Below, in pieces: positions 17,695 through 26,774 of a DNA stretch of 39,556 bases (within the stretch, counting starts at the first letter, position 1; the number at the start of each line of letters is the position of its first letter). This DNA is from Caldibacillus thermoamylovorans. Its GTDB lineage: Bacteria > Bacillota > Bacilli > Bacillales > Caldibacillaceae. The position numbers and the translations under genes are program-made. The notes under the pieces were generated by a model. That model had not been told where the DNA came from. It saw only the letters and a program-made list of their open reading frames with translations, and searched no databases. The stretch spans positions 1-39,556 of the forward strand of contig NZ_CCRF01000098.1 of assembly GCF_000751775.1 (NCBI RefSeq), in the 5' to 3' direction.

Positions 17695-17786
17695 CCCATT
17701 ATAAAGGACTTTTTCTTTGTTTGAATAATAAAATTGGAGATTTTGGGTATTTTTAATAGTTAATTTAAATTAATGCAATACTAGTG
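17695..17786. mobile_element. Second, partial copy of the IS4-type element end
   Basis: About 92 bp match the transposase-upstream end of the element at 10852-12245 (12153-12245), with only about six differences. They finish in ATGCAATACTAGTG, the terminal repeat with one change. Orientation is the same as the complete element. The remainder of this copy is missing. The next 280 bp to 18069 hold no recognised gene. Confidence 0.75.
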
Positions 17787-18069
17787 ATGTAATTTCTATA
17801 AATTATCACTACTAATCGTTCATCTAACCAAAGAATGTGGAATCTTGCCATTGTGTCAATTCCTTCACCCATATATTATGTCTTTTTTGAGCTAGGAGAT
17901 TTTTCCATTAACGAGCACACAATGTGCAAACTTTAACAAGAATCGAAAGATCCTTAAACTGCATATATGAAAGGGGGATCATTTTATCTAAATAATGTTA
18001 TAACTCGTCAAAAATTTAGATGAAGTATTATTGAATTTAATTTTATATTCAAGATTAAGGCATGCTTTT

Positions 18070-18675
18070 CTATTCTAAAACTTTTTGAAATGCTAATTCA
18101 GAAAATATAATTAATCTTGATTCGTTTGAATATGGTGGATGACAGGTAATTAAAGTTACCATTGACTTCCCTTTCACTGGTTTAACGACATCCACATCTG
18201 TCGGTTTAACAATTTTTTTATCAAATACTTTATAGGTCAGCTCCTCATTTCTTACCTTTATAATAATTTTGTTTCCCTTTTCCAATTCATCCAATCTGTT
18301 AAAGAATTTCCCATACGTATACGAGCGATGGCCCGCTATGGCGAAGTTCTCATTTTTCTTTCCTATGTTTCCAACAGAACTGCTCGATGGTAAATGTCCA
18401 ACTGCATATTTTATATTTTCTTCTCCTGCTCCTTCAACAATCGGTGTTTTTAAATCAATCTTTGGGATTTCCAAGATACCGATCACAGAACCATTTTTTG
18501 CCTCTTCTAAATCATCCCCTTCTAGTGTTTCTTCATTTTCTTCTTCAATAAAATTCAATGAAGTATATTCTTTAAATAATTTTTGTTGTTCTAAATATGT
18601 CTTCAATTTTGTATAGGCCACAAAGACAATTAACACAACCCCCACAATAACAAAAATATTTCCAATTCTCTTCAT
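18070..18675 (-). CDS. Class D-type sortase
   Basis: 201 residues from ATG 18675; a GTG at 18684 overlaps the AGAGGTG ribosome site and is unlikely. One N-terminal membrane segment (about 5-21) is followed by an acidic linker and a sortase barrel. The catalytic triad is visible: H116 (AGHRSYTYGKFF), C178 in TLITC and R187 (SNESRL). TLITCHPPY and the short length fit class D housekeeping-type enzymes. It cuts an LPxTx signal and joins the protein to the wall. The LPTTG protein encoded upstream is its probable substrate. A terminator separates the two genes. Confidence 0.88.
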   Translation of the reverse strand: MKRIGNIFVIVGVVLIVFVAYTKLKTYLEQQKLFKEYTSLNFIEEENEETLEGDDLEEAKNGSVIGILEIPKIDLKTPIVEGAGEENIKYAVGHLPSSSSVGNIGKKNENFAIAGHRSYTYGKFFNRLDELEKGNKIIIKVRNEELTYKVFDKKIVKPTDVDVVKPVKGKSMVTLITCHPPYSNESRLIIFSELAFQKVLE

Positions 18676-18691
18676 TTTTAACACACCTCTT

Positions 18692-18717
18692 AAAAAAAAG
18701 GAGGGTGGCCGCCCTCC
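18692..18717 (-). terminator. Terminator/attenuator between the LPTTG gene and the sortase
   Basis: On the minus strand GGAGGG (18717-18712) pairs with CCCTCC (18705-18700), with a six-base loop, followed by eight T (18699-18692). It ends about 16 bp before the sortase ATG, so sortase expression must come mostly from read-through. Confidence 0.85.
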
Positions 18718-18773
18718 AAATTATGCATGCATATATATTTTTTCAAAATTACAAAATTGTTTAGTTAATATTT

Positions 18774-20141
18774 TTAAATACGTTCTACTTTTAATTTTCT
18801 AAGTGCCATACCTAGACCAATCATGATTAAGGAAGTAATTACTAATAATGTAGAATCCATCATTGATCCAGTTGTTGGCAAAACTTCAACAGCAGGATAC
18901 TGTTTAGCTTTATCTTGTACACTGTTTTTCAAATCATTTGTATTGTTTACCGGTTTTGTTGTAACTGGTGTTTTTCCTTGATTATTTCCGTTATTGTTAT
19001 GAACTGGTTGTTCATTATAACACGGATTATCATTATCACCTGGTTGTTCGGTGTCACCTGGTTCTTCGTTATCACCTGGTTGTTCGGTGTCACTTGGTTC
19101 TTCGTTATCACCTGGTTGTTCGGTGTCACCCGGTTGTTCGTTATCACCTGGTTCTTCGGTGTCACCTGGTTCTTCGTTATCACCTGGTTCTTCGTTATCA
19201 CCTGGTTCTTCGGTGTCACCCGGTTGTTCGTTATCACCTGGTTGTTCGGTGTCACCCGGTTGTTCGTTATCACCTGGTTCTTCGTTATCACCTGGTTCTT
19301 CGGTGTCACCCGGTTGTTCGGTGTCACCCGGTTGTTCGTTATTTCCATCTGAGTTTTTAACTTTAAATTTTTCATTTTCCAAAATTCCTGTATCTATGTT
19401 TCCAAGAATAGGTGTATTTTCCGTTTCAACAATTACTAAACCACCATGACTCCATTCGTACTCATCGGTTTCAACTTTTTCCTTTTCAATGACACCTACA
19501 TGAGCGTCACCAACAATGGAATCATCAATATCAGCAACAACTAAACCACCGTGCGTATAGTTATAATCATCTGTTTCGATTTTTGTTCCTTCAGCAACGC
19601 CGAGATGTGTATCGCCAAGTATGGGAGAATTTGTGATATCTCCTTGAACTAAGCCACCAGTTGTTTTCTTTCCTTCATCAGTTTCTACTTTACTTCCACC
19701 AATGATATTTAGATCAACTTTACCAACTATTGACTCAACTAAACCTCCACCAATGCCGATGCTAATAAGGGAACCACTATTTTCTTTATTAACATTTCCT
19801 ACCTTTTCATCTGGTTTACCGGTCATTACCGGTGGATTTTTCGGAATAATCGATTTTTGTTGTGCCGCTCCTACTGTAGTATCAGTTTCTACATTCGTCT
19901 TAACTGCTTGTTCATTGAAAGCAGCAGGCAATGCCTCTGCACTTAATGTTGTCACTTCTTCATTTACAGTAGCATTTGACTCAACTTCCTCACTAGTAGT
20001 TATCACATTTTCGCTTGTTGGATCAGTTGATTTAATTTCCGTACTTGCACTTGCTAGGTTATCCATGGTGAAAATACCAAACATAAGTGTTCCGGTAAAT
20101 GCAATCGCTTTTAATGATTGAATAACAGTTTTTTTATTCAC
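18774..20141 (-). CDS. LPTTG-anchored surface protein with shared 35-residue repeats and an EPGDN-type stalk
   Basis: 455 residues. A signal peptide (1-32) is followed by a Thr/Glu-rich region (33-120). Four imperfect repeats (about 123-258) share the pattern GGLV-x3-I-x5-ILGD-x-H-x-GV with a linking VETD. Next come 17 hexapeptides of the type E-Q/E-P-G-D-N/T (269-370), acidic and Pro/Gly-rich like a wall-spanning stalk. The end is a complete sorting signal: LPTTG (421-425), a hydrophobic segment (429-446) and RKLKVERI. It lies 25 bp after the 680-residue gene, which carries the same repeat. The function of the repeat is unknown to me; adhesion or matrix assembly is a guess. Confidence 0.85.
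   Translation of the reverse strand: MNKKTVIQSLKAIAFTGTLMFGIFTMDNLASASTEIKSTDPTSENVITTSEEVESNATVNEEVTTLSAEALPAAFNEQAVKTNVETDTTVGAAQQKSIIPKNPPVMTGKPDEKVGNVNKENSGSLISIGIGGGLVESIVGKVDLNIIGGSKVETDEGKKTTGGLVQGDITNSPILGDTHLGVAEGTKIETDDYNYTHGGLVVADIDDSIVGDAHVGVIEKEKVETDEYEWSHGGLVIVETENTPILGNIDTGILENEKFKVKNSDGNNEQPGDTEQPGDTEEPGDNEEPGDNEQPGDTEQPGDNEQPGDTEEPGDNEEPGDNEEPGDTEEPGDNEQPGDTEQPGDNEEPSDTEQPGDNEEPGDTEQPGDNDNPCYNEQPVHNNNGNNQGKTPVTTKPVNNTNDLKNSVQDKAKQYPAVEVLPTTGSMMDSTLLVITSLIMIGLGMALRKLKVERI
19032..19337 (-). repeat. 18-bp in-frame tandem repeat encoding E(Q/E)PGD(N/T)
   Basis: Seventeen consecutive 18-bp units code for the stalk of the LPTTG protein, with only a few alternating variants (EQPGDT, EEPGDN, EQPGDN, EEPGDT and one EEPSDT). 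Because the unit is a multiple of three and nearly identical, copy number can vary without a frameshift. The uniformity also keeps several other frames open over this stretch. Confidence 0.9.
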
Positions 20142-20166
20142 CTTTTTTCTCTCCTTCTTCTTAATT

Positions 20167-22209
20167 TTATTTGTTGATTAAGAAGAAGGATACTGCGGGT
20201 GGTTTCCCTAATAAATCTCCTATCCACTGATCCTTATACACATAAGACGAGTCTAAAACTTCAGCTTTTGACAAAACTTCAGGTATTATACCATTTTGTA
20301 AAAATGCATAAAACCCAGCTTGTCCACCACCACTATTACCATTAGATGATCCCGATGTACTCGAACTAGAAGAACCGGAATTTGTCGGAACTGACTGATT
20401 GAAAACTGTCATTATATCTGAACCTGATCTTCCATTTTCTTTCGTATTATCTGGTTCATTCCCCATTGGATGAACCTGGTCATTCATGACAACTTTGTTT
20501 CCAGCATCAACCAATTCATGCAAATATTTGTAAACCGAGTCTTCACTGTCTAAATTCATTAGTGTTACTAAACTTTCAGGTTCTTTATCTATTTTTATCT
20601 GTTGTTCATCTAGATCAGAAGGCTCTGATTCCGAGTAGCCAATATTCGGATTCACTAGTCCAGGACCTTTTATGTCGTTATTCTTATCAGTATTATTTTG
20701 TTTTGGTTGTCCATCGGTATCTACAACATTAGGCGATTGATTGTTATTGTTTTCTCCTAGATTTCCATTTTGTCCACCAGGTATTGGACTATTGTTGTTT
20801 CCAGGATTTGGATTATTATTACCAGGCTTTGGATTGTTGTTGTTTCCAGGATTTGTGTTATTGTCTTCAGGTTTTGTACTGTTGCCCCCAGGATTTGTGT
20901 TGTTGTCTCCAGGATTTGGATTGTTTGGCTTTTGTTTATTTTCCATTGAATCAAATTTGCCAAGTCCAACATTCAAATCGCCCACAATTGGTATATTTTC
21001 TGTTTCCACAGTGACGAGACTGCCTGAAGTAATGATTTCATCTTCTGTTTCCTTCTGATGGAACTCTCCAACCCCAAGATGGGCTTCTCCTAAATGATTA
21101 CTTTTAAGATCGGCGTTCAACAAACCCACATTTGTCTCTATATAAGTTGGCCTTTCAGATTGCCTAAATTCTACAACACCAACATGGGTTTGACCAATCT
21201 TATTGTTTAAATCAATGGAAGCTAAACTGCCTGAAACATCTTTTTGATCATCTTTCTCTTCTTTCTGACCAGAAGCAAGACCAATATTAACATCGCCCAA
21301 CAGTTTCGACTCTGTAAGTCCTAATCCAAGTAGACCCCCTGATGTTTTTGTTGAACCGGACTCTGTCTTATTCTTATTGAATGACAAGACATCCAAGTTA
21401 AGATTACCAACTGCAGGTAGACCAAGACCAAGACCCAATAAGCCCCATTTTGATCCGACATTTATATTAAGTAGATTTGGTATGATATGCCCATCTTCCC
21501 GTACCTCGTAACCTAGTAAGTTTATATTTAAACCTAGCAATTTTAAACTAAGGAGTGGTCTGAACAATGCCCTATTTTTTGGCACACCAACAGGGGCGGG
21601 TTCTTCCTCAACAGAGGTATTAGTCGAAGAAACTTCTTGAACGTCTTCCCCCTCAGAAACGTCTTCAATTGTTTCATTTTGGATTTCTTCATTTTCTACA
21701 TTAGATACTACAATTGCTTCATTTTCTACATCAGCTACTACAACGTCCTCTTCATCATCTACCGGTAATTCCGTTTCATTTGTTTCTACAGCGTCCTCTT
21801 CTATTGATGAAGATTGAATATCTGTAGATTCAGGATCCTCTAATAATTGCGATTCATCTTCCGCATCAATTTCTCCTGAGGTATCCATATGTAATTCGCC
21901 TTCTTCGGTATTAGCCTGATCCTCTAAAGTATCAAAAACTTTAGTGGATTCTTCATTTTCTTCAGGATTAGGAGTTTGATGGAGGAAATCTCCTTTTGGT
22001 TCGATTGCTTCTGTGTTTGGATCATTCACGAATGAATCCGTTTCCAATATAGAAGTATCAGAAACAATTCCATCTATTACTTCAGCTTGTACCGTATACT
22101 CGTCATTTTCCGATATAATGGATTGCTTTGTTAACTCCTCCGCTTTAGTATAAGAAGGTGTACTAAATACGATTGTAGCAGATAGTAAAAAGATAAACGC
22201 ATTTTTCAA
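20167..22209 (-). CDS. Large secreted repeat protein, partner of the LPTTG protein
   Basis: 680 residues starting at TTG 22209, supported by a perfect AAAGGAGGTGA five bases upstream. A signal peptide (1-23, TKA) precedes a strongly acidic segment (about 80-205). A glycine/leucine-rich entry (LLGLGLGLPAVGNLNLDV, 257-274) follows, then four repeats (about 290-418) of the same type as in the LPTTG protein, both sets ending in VETEN-x-PI-x-G. An Asn/Pro/Gly linker (430-490), a charged region, a Ser/Gly linker (609-630) and a 50-residue tail ending SFFLINK complete it. There is no LPxTG or membrane anchor, so it is probably secreted and held by interaction with its partner. Function unknown. Confidence 0.75.
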   Translation of the reverse strand: MKNAFIFLLSATIVFSTPSYTKAEELTKQSIISENDEYTVQAEVIDGIVSDTSILETDSFVNDPNTEAIEPKGDFLHQTPNPEENEESTKVFDTLEDQANTEEGELHMDTSGEIDAEDESQLLEDPESTDIQSSSIEEDAVETNETELPVDDEEDVVVADVENEAIVVSNVENEEIQNETIEDVSEGEDVQEVSSTNTSVEEEPAPVGVPKNRALFRPLLSLKLLGLNINLLGYEVREDGHIIPNLLNINVGSKWGLLGLGLGLPAVGNLNLDVLSFNKNKTESGSTKTSGGLLGLGLTESKLLGDVNIGLASGQKEEKDDQKDVSGSLASIDLNNKIGQTHVGVVEFRQSERPTYIETNVGLLNADLKSNHLGEAHLGVGEFHQKETEDEIITSGSLVTVETENIPIVGDLNVGLGKFDSMENKQKPNNPNPGDNNTNPGGNSTKPEDNNTNPGNNNNPKPGNNNPNPGNNNSPIPGGQNGNLGENNNNQSPNVVDTDGQPKQNNTDKNNDIKGPGLVNPNIGYSESEPSDLDEQQIKIDKEPESLVTLMNLDSEDSVYKYLHELVDAGNKVVMNDQVHPMGNEPDNTKENGRSGSDIMTVFNQSVPTNSGSSSSSTSGSSNGNSGGGQAGFYAFLQNGIIPEVLSKAEVLDSSYVYKDQWIGDLLGKPPAVSFFLINK

Positions 22210-22816
22210 TGTGTCACCTCCTTTCTATAATTCATATAAATAGTATGGCATAATATAGCACTAATTTCAATATAAACCTTTTCAAATATATCCTTTTTAC
22301 TATTTTTTTGGTTTTATTTGATTTTTTTAATTAATCTTTATTTGAAAGTTTCCTTGTCGAGCAATGAAGAATAAACTAGGTGGACAAGCCAAAAAATCTT
22401 TAAGGCAAGGTTATATAATGAGATACAGCGAAAAAAATCACCATTGAATCCCAATGATGATTAACTAATGGCCACTTACAAAGAGGGTATCTATGGTTCC
22501 AACTAAGGTTACCACATATAAATACACACATAAACTTCTCCTTTTCCATATTAAAGGAATTAGGAGAAAATCCAACAATTAACAGATGCGATTACACAGG
22601 TCATAAGAAATGGGTTTTTATACCTATTTCGGTAGAATCTTAGTGCTGTCAATCCACTTAGAGTGAGACAAAAATTACAGCGTATCAAAAGCAGTTTTTT
22701 TGTACACTTTTTTTCCTTAAATTGAAATATTAAATGCAACGCTTTTTGAAATACTTGTTAAACCGTGTTAGATTAAGGATCTAAGCTTTATTTAGTGTTA
22801 CTGGACTATTAAATGG
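22210..22816. other. Intergenic region with a possible promoter of the surface operon
   Basis: About 600 bp. Next to the TTG start lies a plausible minus-strand promoter (TTGAAA, 17 bp, CATACT) roughly 35 bp before the ribosome site. The rest (22330-22816) shows no recognised gene or relic. Confidence 0.35.
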
Positions 22817-22927
22817 GCAACTTTACATGGAGGGGCAGGCATGATAGCCTTGTAGGCACAGTCAGCTCCCTATTAGCTGGCTTCCTGGCTGGGAATCATG
22901 CCTGCTGGAGGCTCCATGTCAAGTTGC
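22817..22927. repeat. Structured 111-bp repeat, copy A
   Basis: The outer arms GCAACTTTACATGGAG (22817-22832) and CTCCATGTCAAGTTGC (22912-22927) pair at 15 of 16 positions. An inner stem forms from GGCAGGCATGAT and ATCATGCCTGC, with further short stems inside. TAGCCTTGT, TGGCTTC and GAGGCTCCATGTCAAG are identical in copy B at 35911-36022. No coding potential. Confidence 0.75.
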
Positions 22928-22944
22928 TAAAGCCGTTATTCAGA

Positions 22945-24207
<1,263 letters not shown>

Positions 24208-24265
24208 GATTGTTATGGATTCGGCGATGTTTATTGACGGCATCGGCAGGGATCTAGCGGCAGTG

Positions 24266-24295
24266 AGAGGCAGCAAGAGGCAGCAAGAGGCAGTG
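24266..24295. repeat. Small 10-bp tandem repeat
   Basis: AGAGGCAGCA or AGAGGCAGTG is repeated three times directly after the SGNH gene, before its terminator. Short and non-coding. Confidence 0.6.
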
Positions 24296-24311
24296 AACTC
24301 GAACTAACTTT

Positions 24312-24350
24312 ATAAGCACAATAGAGGGGAGAATCTGTTGTGCTTATTTT
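24312..24350 (+). terminator. Terminator after the SGNH gene
   Basis: ATAAGCACAA (24312-24321) pairs with TTGTGCTTAT (24338-24347), followed by T residues. The region from here to 24724 holds only the 22-bp palindrome at 24412 and no gene. Confidence 0.75.
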
Positions 24351-24411
24351 TGTTTCTGCTGTAAAGCTTTGAGTGCCTGCTTGTGTTTATTTGTGGTCAT
24401 TCGACAGTTTT

Positions 24412-24433
24412 TTCAAACAATTGTTTGTTTGAA
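24412..24433. repeat. 22-bp near-palindrome outside array 1
   Basis: The sequence opens TTCAAACAATTG and closes TTTGTTTGAA. An almost identical 22-mer (20 of 22) lies beyond array 2 at 29443-29464. Both can form a small hairpin. Confidence 0.6.
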
Positions 24434-24732
24434 AACGTGTTGAAGTCTTGGCTTTTCTAGGGTTGGGGAAATTGGGCGTGCGTGATTCGACATTTTTTGG
24501 TTTCTATTTGTTCAACTACTAATTTTTGTTCAATTGCAAATTATGGATAGCCAATTCCGAAGTCATAGCTGGCTTACTTATCTTGGGTATGGGTTGGTCT
24601 TGTGATTGTTTGTTTTTGAGTGTATTCATTCGGGGGAGATATTTTCATGTTTTGTGTACGATTGTGAGGTGGTAAACAATTTCAATTGAGTTAAGACATA
24701 TTCAGTCCATGAGGCTCTGGCTTGGTTCGATT

Positions 24733-25175
24733 CTATTGGACAGTTTTTACTGGTGGACGTCTATTTTGTCCAATAGCGCCCGGCTATTGGACAATTTTTG
24801 CTGGTCGGCAGCCCATTTTGTCCATGAGAGCCGTTCTATTGGACAATTTTTACTGGTTGGCTCCTCATTTTGTCCACGAGAACCGTTCTATTGGACAGTT
24901 TTTACTAATTGACCCCTGATTTTGTCCACGAGAGCCGTTCTATTGGACAGTTTTTCCTGATTGAGCCTCCATTTTGTCCGCGAGAGCCGCTCTATTGGAC
25001 AGTTTCACCTAGTTGAGGCTCCATTTTGTCCGCGAGAGCCGCTCTATTGGACAGTTTCACCTGATTGAGCCTCCATTTTGTCCGCGAGAGCCGTTCTATT
25101 GGACAGTTTCCACTGGTCGACTCCTTATTTTGTCCATGAGCGCCGCCCGGATCCTTTTTTATTGGACAGCTTATT
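24733..25175. repeat. 52-bp tandem repeat array 1 (9 units)
   Basis: Units start at CTATTGGACA-like boxes at 24733, 24784, 24836, 24888, 24940, 24992, 25044, 25096 and 25159, so the period is 52 bp apart from one 51-bp and one longer step. Each unit contains CTATTGGACAGTTTTT, a variable middle, ATTTTGTCC and CGAGAGCCG. TGGACA and TGTCCA form inverted repeats both within and between units. Every part of the unit varies slightly, so there is no repeat/spacer division. Small reading frames across it are artefacts of the periodicity. Confidence 0.9.
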
Positions 25176-25349
25176 TTCCTATCACTCAATTAGTGTTTTC
25201 TATTAAATTTCCCTAAAAGTCTTACTACGGAGCAACACGTACTTCCCGTTCGCACCTTACAAGAAAAACCTTTTTAAAAGTTTCGTATGGATTATTTTAT
25301 AGTTTTGTTCTATAATAATTCTGAAAAAACAATTAAAAGGAAGTGGAAC

Positions 25350-26258
25350 ATGGAGTATAAGGTACGAACTGAGCCATTGGAATTGCAAGTAATGAGAATT
25401 CTTATTGCTCGTGCTGATCTAGCAGAAAGTGACAGACAATATTACAGGAATTTAGAAAAGGGGTATGAGGGGGAACTTTTTTTTGATTCTATTACTAGGC
25501 AACTCCAGAGCAACTGCCTCATTTTAAATGATTTGCTACTTGAAGCAAACCATTCTACGTTTCAGATTGATTCCTTAATTATTTTCCCTAATTCATTGCA
25601 GGTTTTTGATATTAAAAACAATGAGGGTGACCATTATTTTGAGGAGGAAAAATTATTTATAAAACCAAATCTTGAAATTTCTAATCCCGTTGATCAAATA
25701 AAGAGGACAGAAAATCGTTTTCGCAGATGGGTGAAGGATCACGGATTTAGTTTCCCTATCGTTGTAAATATTGTGTTTGTTAATCCAAGGTTCACACTGT
25801 ATCAAGCACCGATGAACATGCCATTTATTTTTCACTCTCAACTTGATCGATATTTTGAACAACTTGATAGCCATACAGGCAAGTTGACAAGTAAACACAA
25901 ATTGTTGGCCGATCAATTAATTAACTCACAAGTTAGTAAAGAACCTTTCATAAAGCTCCCTACCTATGATTATGGGAATTTGAGGAAAGGTATAATCTGT
26001 GAAAAATGTAATAAGATTGCAGTCGCAGTGGATAGGGGAAAACATTGTCTTTGTCTCGATTGTGGGCATAAAGAATTAGTTGAAACTGCTGTCTTACGAA
26101 GTGTAGAAGAGATCAAGCTACTATTTCCGGATCGAAAAATCACGACAAATTTAGTACATGAGTGGTGTAAGGTAGTTCCGAGCAAAAAAAGAATCAACCG
26201 GATACTTGAGAAAAATCTTAAAAAATCCGGAAAGAATAAATGGGTTTATTTTGAATAA
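25350..26258 (+). CDS. NERD-domain protein with C-terminal zinc ribbon
   Basis: 302 residues from ATG 25350; a longer frame from 25287 lacks a ribosome site, whereas AAAAGGAAG precedes 25350. The N-terminal NERD (nuclease-related) domain shows GYEGE (38-42), QIDSLII (72-78) and VFDIKNNEGDH (about 85-95), the E...D...D-x-K layout of the restriction-endonuclease-like fold. From about residue 218 a C-x2-C/C-x2-C zinc ribbon (CEKC, CLDCGH) follows, then a basic helical tail that could bind nucleic acid. A TATAAT at 25311-25316 is a likely -10. It stands alone between two repeat arrays. NERD proteins are often of unknown role; DNA processing is the usual suggestion. Confidence 0.8.
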   Translation: MEYKVRTEPLELQVMRILIARADLAESDRQYYRNLEKGYEGELFFDSITRQLQSNCLILNDLLLEANHSTFQIDSLIIFPNSLQVFDIKNNEGDHYFEEEKLFIKPNLEISNPVDQIKRTENRFRRWVKDHGFSFPIVVNIVFVNPRFTLYQAPMNMPFIFHSQLDRYFEQLDSHTGKLTSKHKLLADQLINSQVSKEPFIKLPTYDYGNLRKGIICEKCNKIAVAVDRGKHCLCLDCGHKELVETAVLRSVEEIKLLFPDRKITTNLVHEWCKVVPSKKRINRILEKNLKKSGKNKWVYFE

Positions 26259-26386
26259 CTATGATTGAGTCTTTAATCAAATTATTCACAGAAAATCAAA
26301 AACTTAGTTTAACTTTTGGTCTGCCAAGCTTTTCGGGCTTTATCATGATGTACTAAAAAAGTGAGAAAAGAATCCTTTTCTGTGAT

Positions 26387-26422
26387 CATTCATGATTGTG
26401 AGCCGTGATCATGATTTTTTTT
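26387..26422 (+). terminator. Terminator downstream of the NERD gene
   Basis: TCATGAT (26390-26396) pairs with ATCATGA (26408-26414), followed by eight T (26415-26422). It lies about 130 bp after the NERD stop. Confidence 0.7.
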
Positions 26423-26652
26423 AAAAGTTAAATTTGCTACTTTAACGCAAAAAGCACTAGATTTCAATTGGAAAATTAATTTGGGTTGAGTCAAGCTATT
26501 CGTAATAAGTCCATGCCAACAATTATAGTATTATTGACCGTGAATAACATCTTGGTATGGTATTTAGTTAGATTATTTTGCACTTTTTCAATGGCCTCTC
26601 CATTTGCTTAAGCAGTTTTAAATTTAGGTATTCTGTGATATTCTGTTACATA

Positions 26653-26710
26653 GGGGTACTCTTTTCTTGGTTTTGATTCTTATCATTCTACCAAGGAGTA
26701 TCCTTTTTTT
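26653..26710 (+). terminator. Terminator-like hairpin in the leader of the ClC gene
   Basis: GGGGTACTC...CTTGGT pairs with ACCAAG...GAGTATCC, with an internal bulge, and seven T follow. It lies about 65 bp before the ClC start codon. It could end upstream read-through or act as an attenuator. No riboswitch consensus is recognised in 26423-26650. Confidence 0.55.
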
Positions 26711-26774
26711 AGTGAAATTTGCTTTCTATCTTAGCGTGCTACCTCTTAGTTCTCGTATTTGGAGTTGACAGAAA

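Noticed and set aside
18915-19449. Several long overlapping frames on both strands across the EPGDN stalk region
   Set aside because: They arise because the 18-bp coding repeat keeps other frames open. They have no ribosome sites or sensible composition; the minus-strand LPTTG gene explains the region.
24709-25216. Small frames inside repeat array 1 on both strands
   Set aside because: Periodic artefacts of the 52-bp unit, with no ribosome site and repeated peptide junk.
26423-26774. Fluoride riboswitch before the ClC gene
   Set aside because: The conserved crcB-motif sequence blocks are not present, and the ClC protein has the GREGP filter of chloride exchangers rather than a fluoride-type one.
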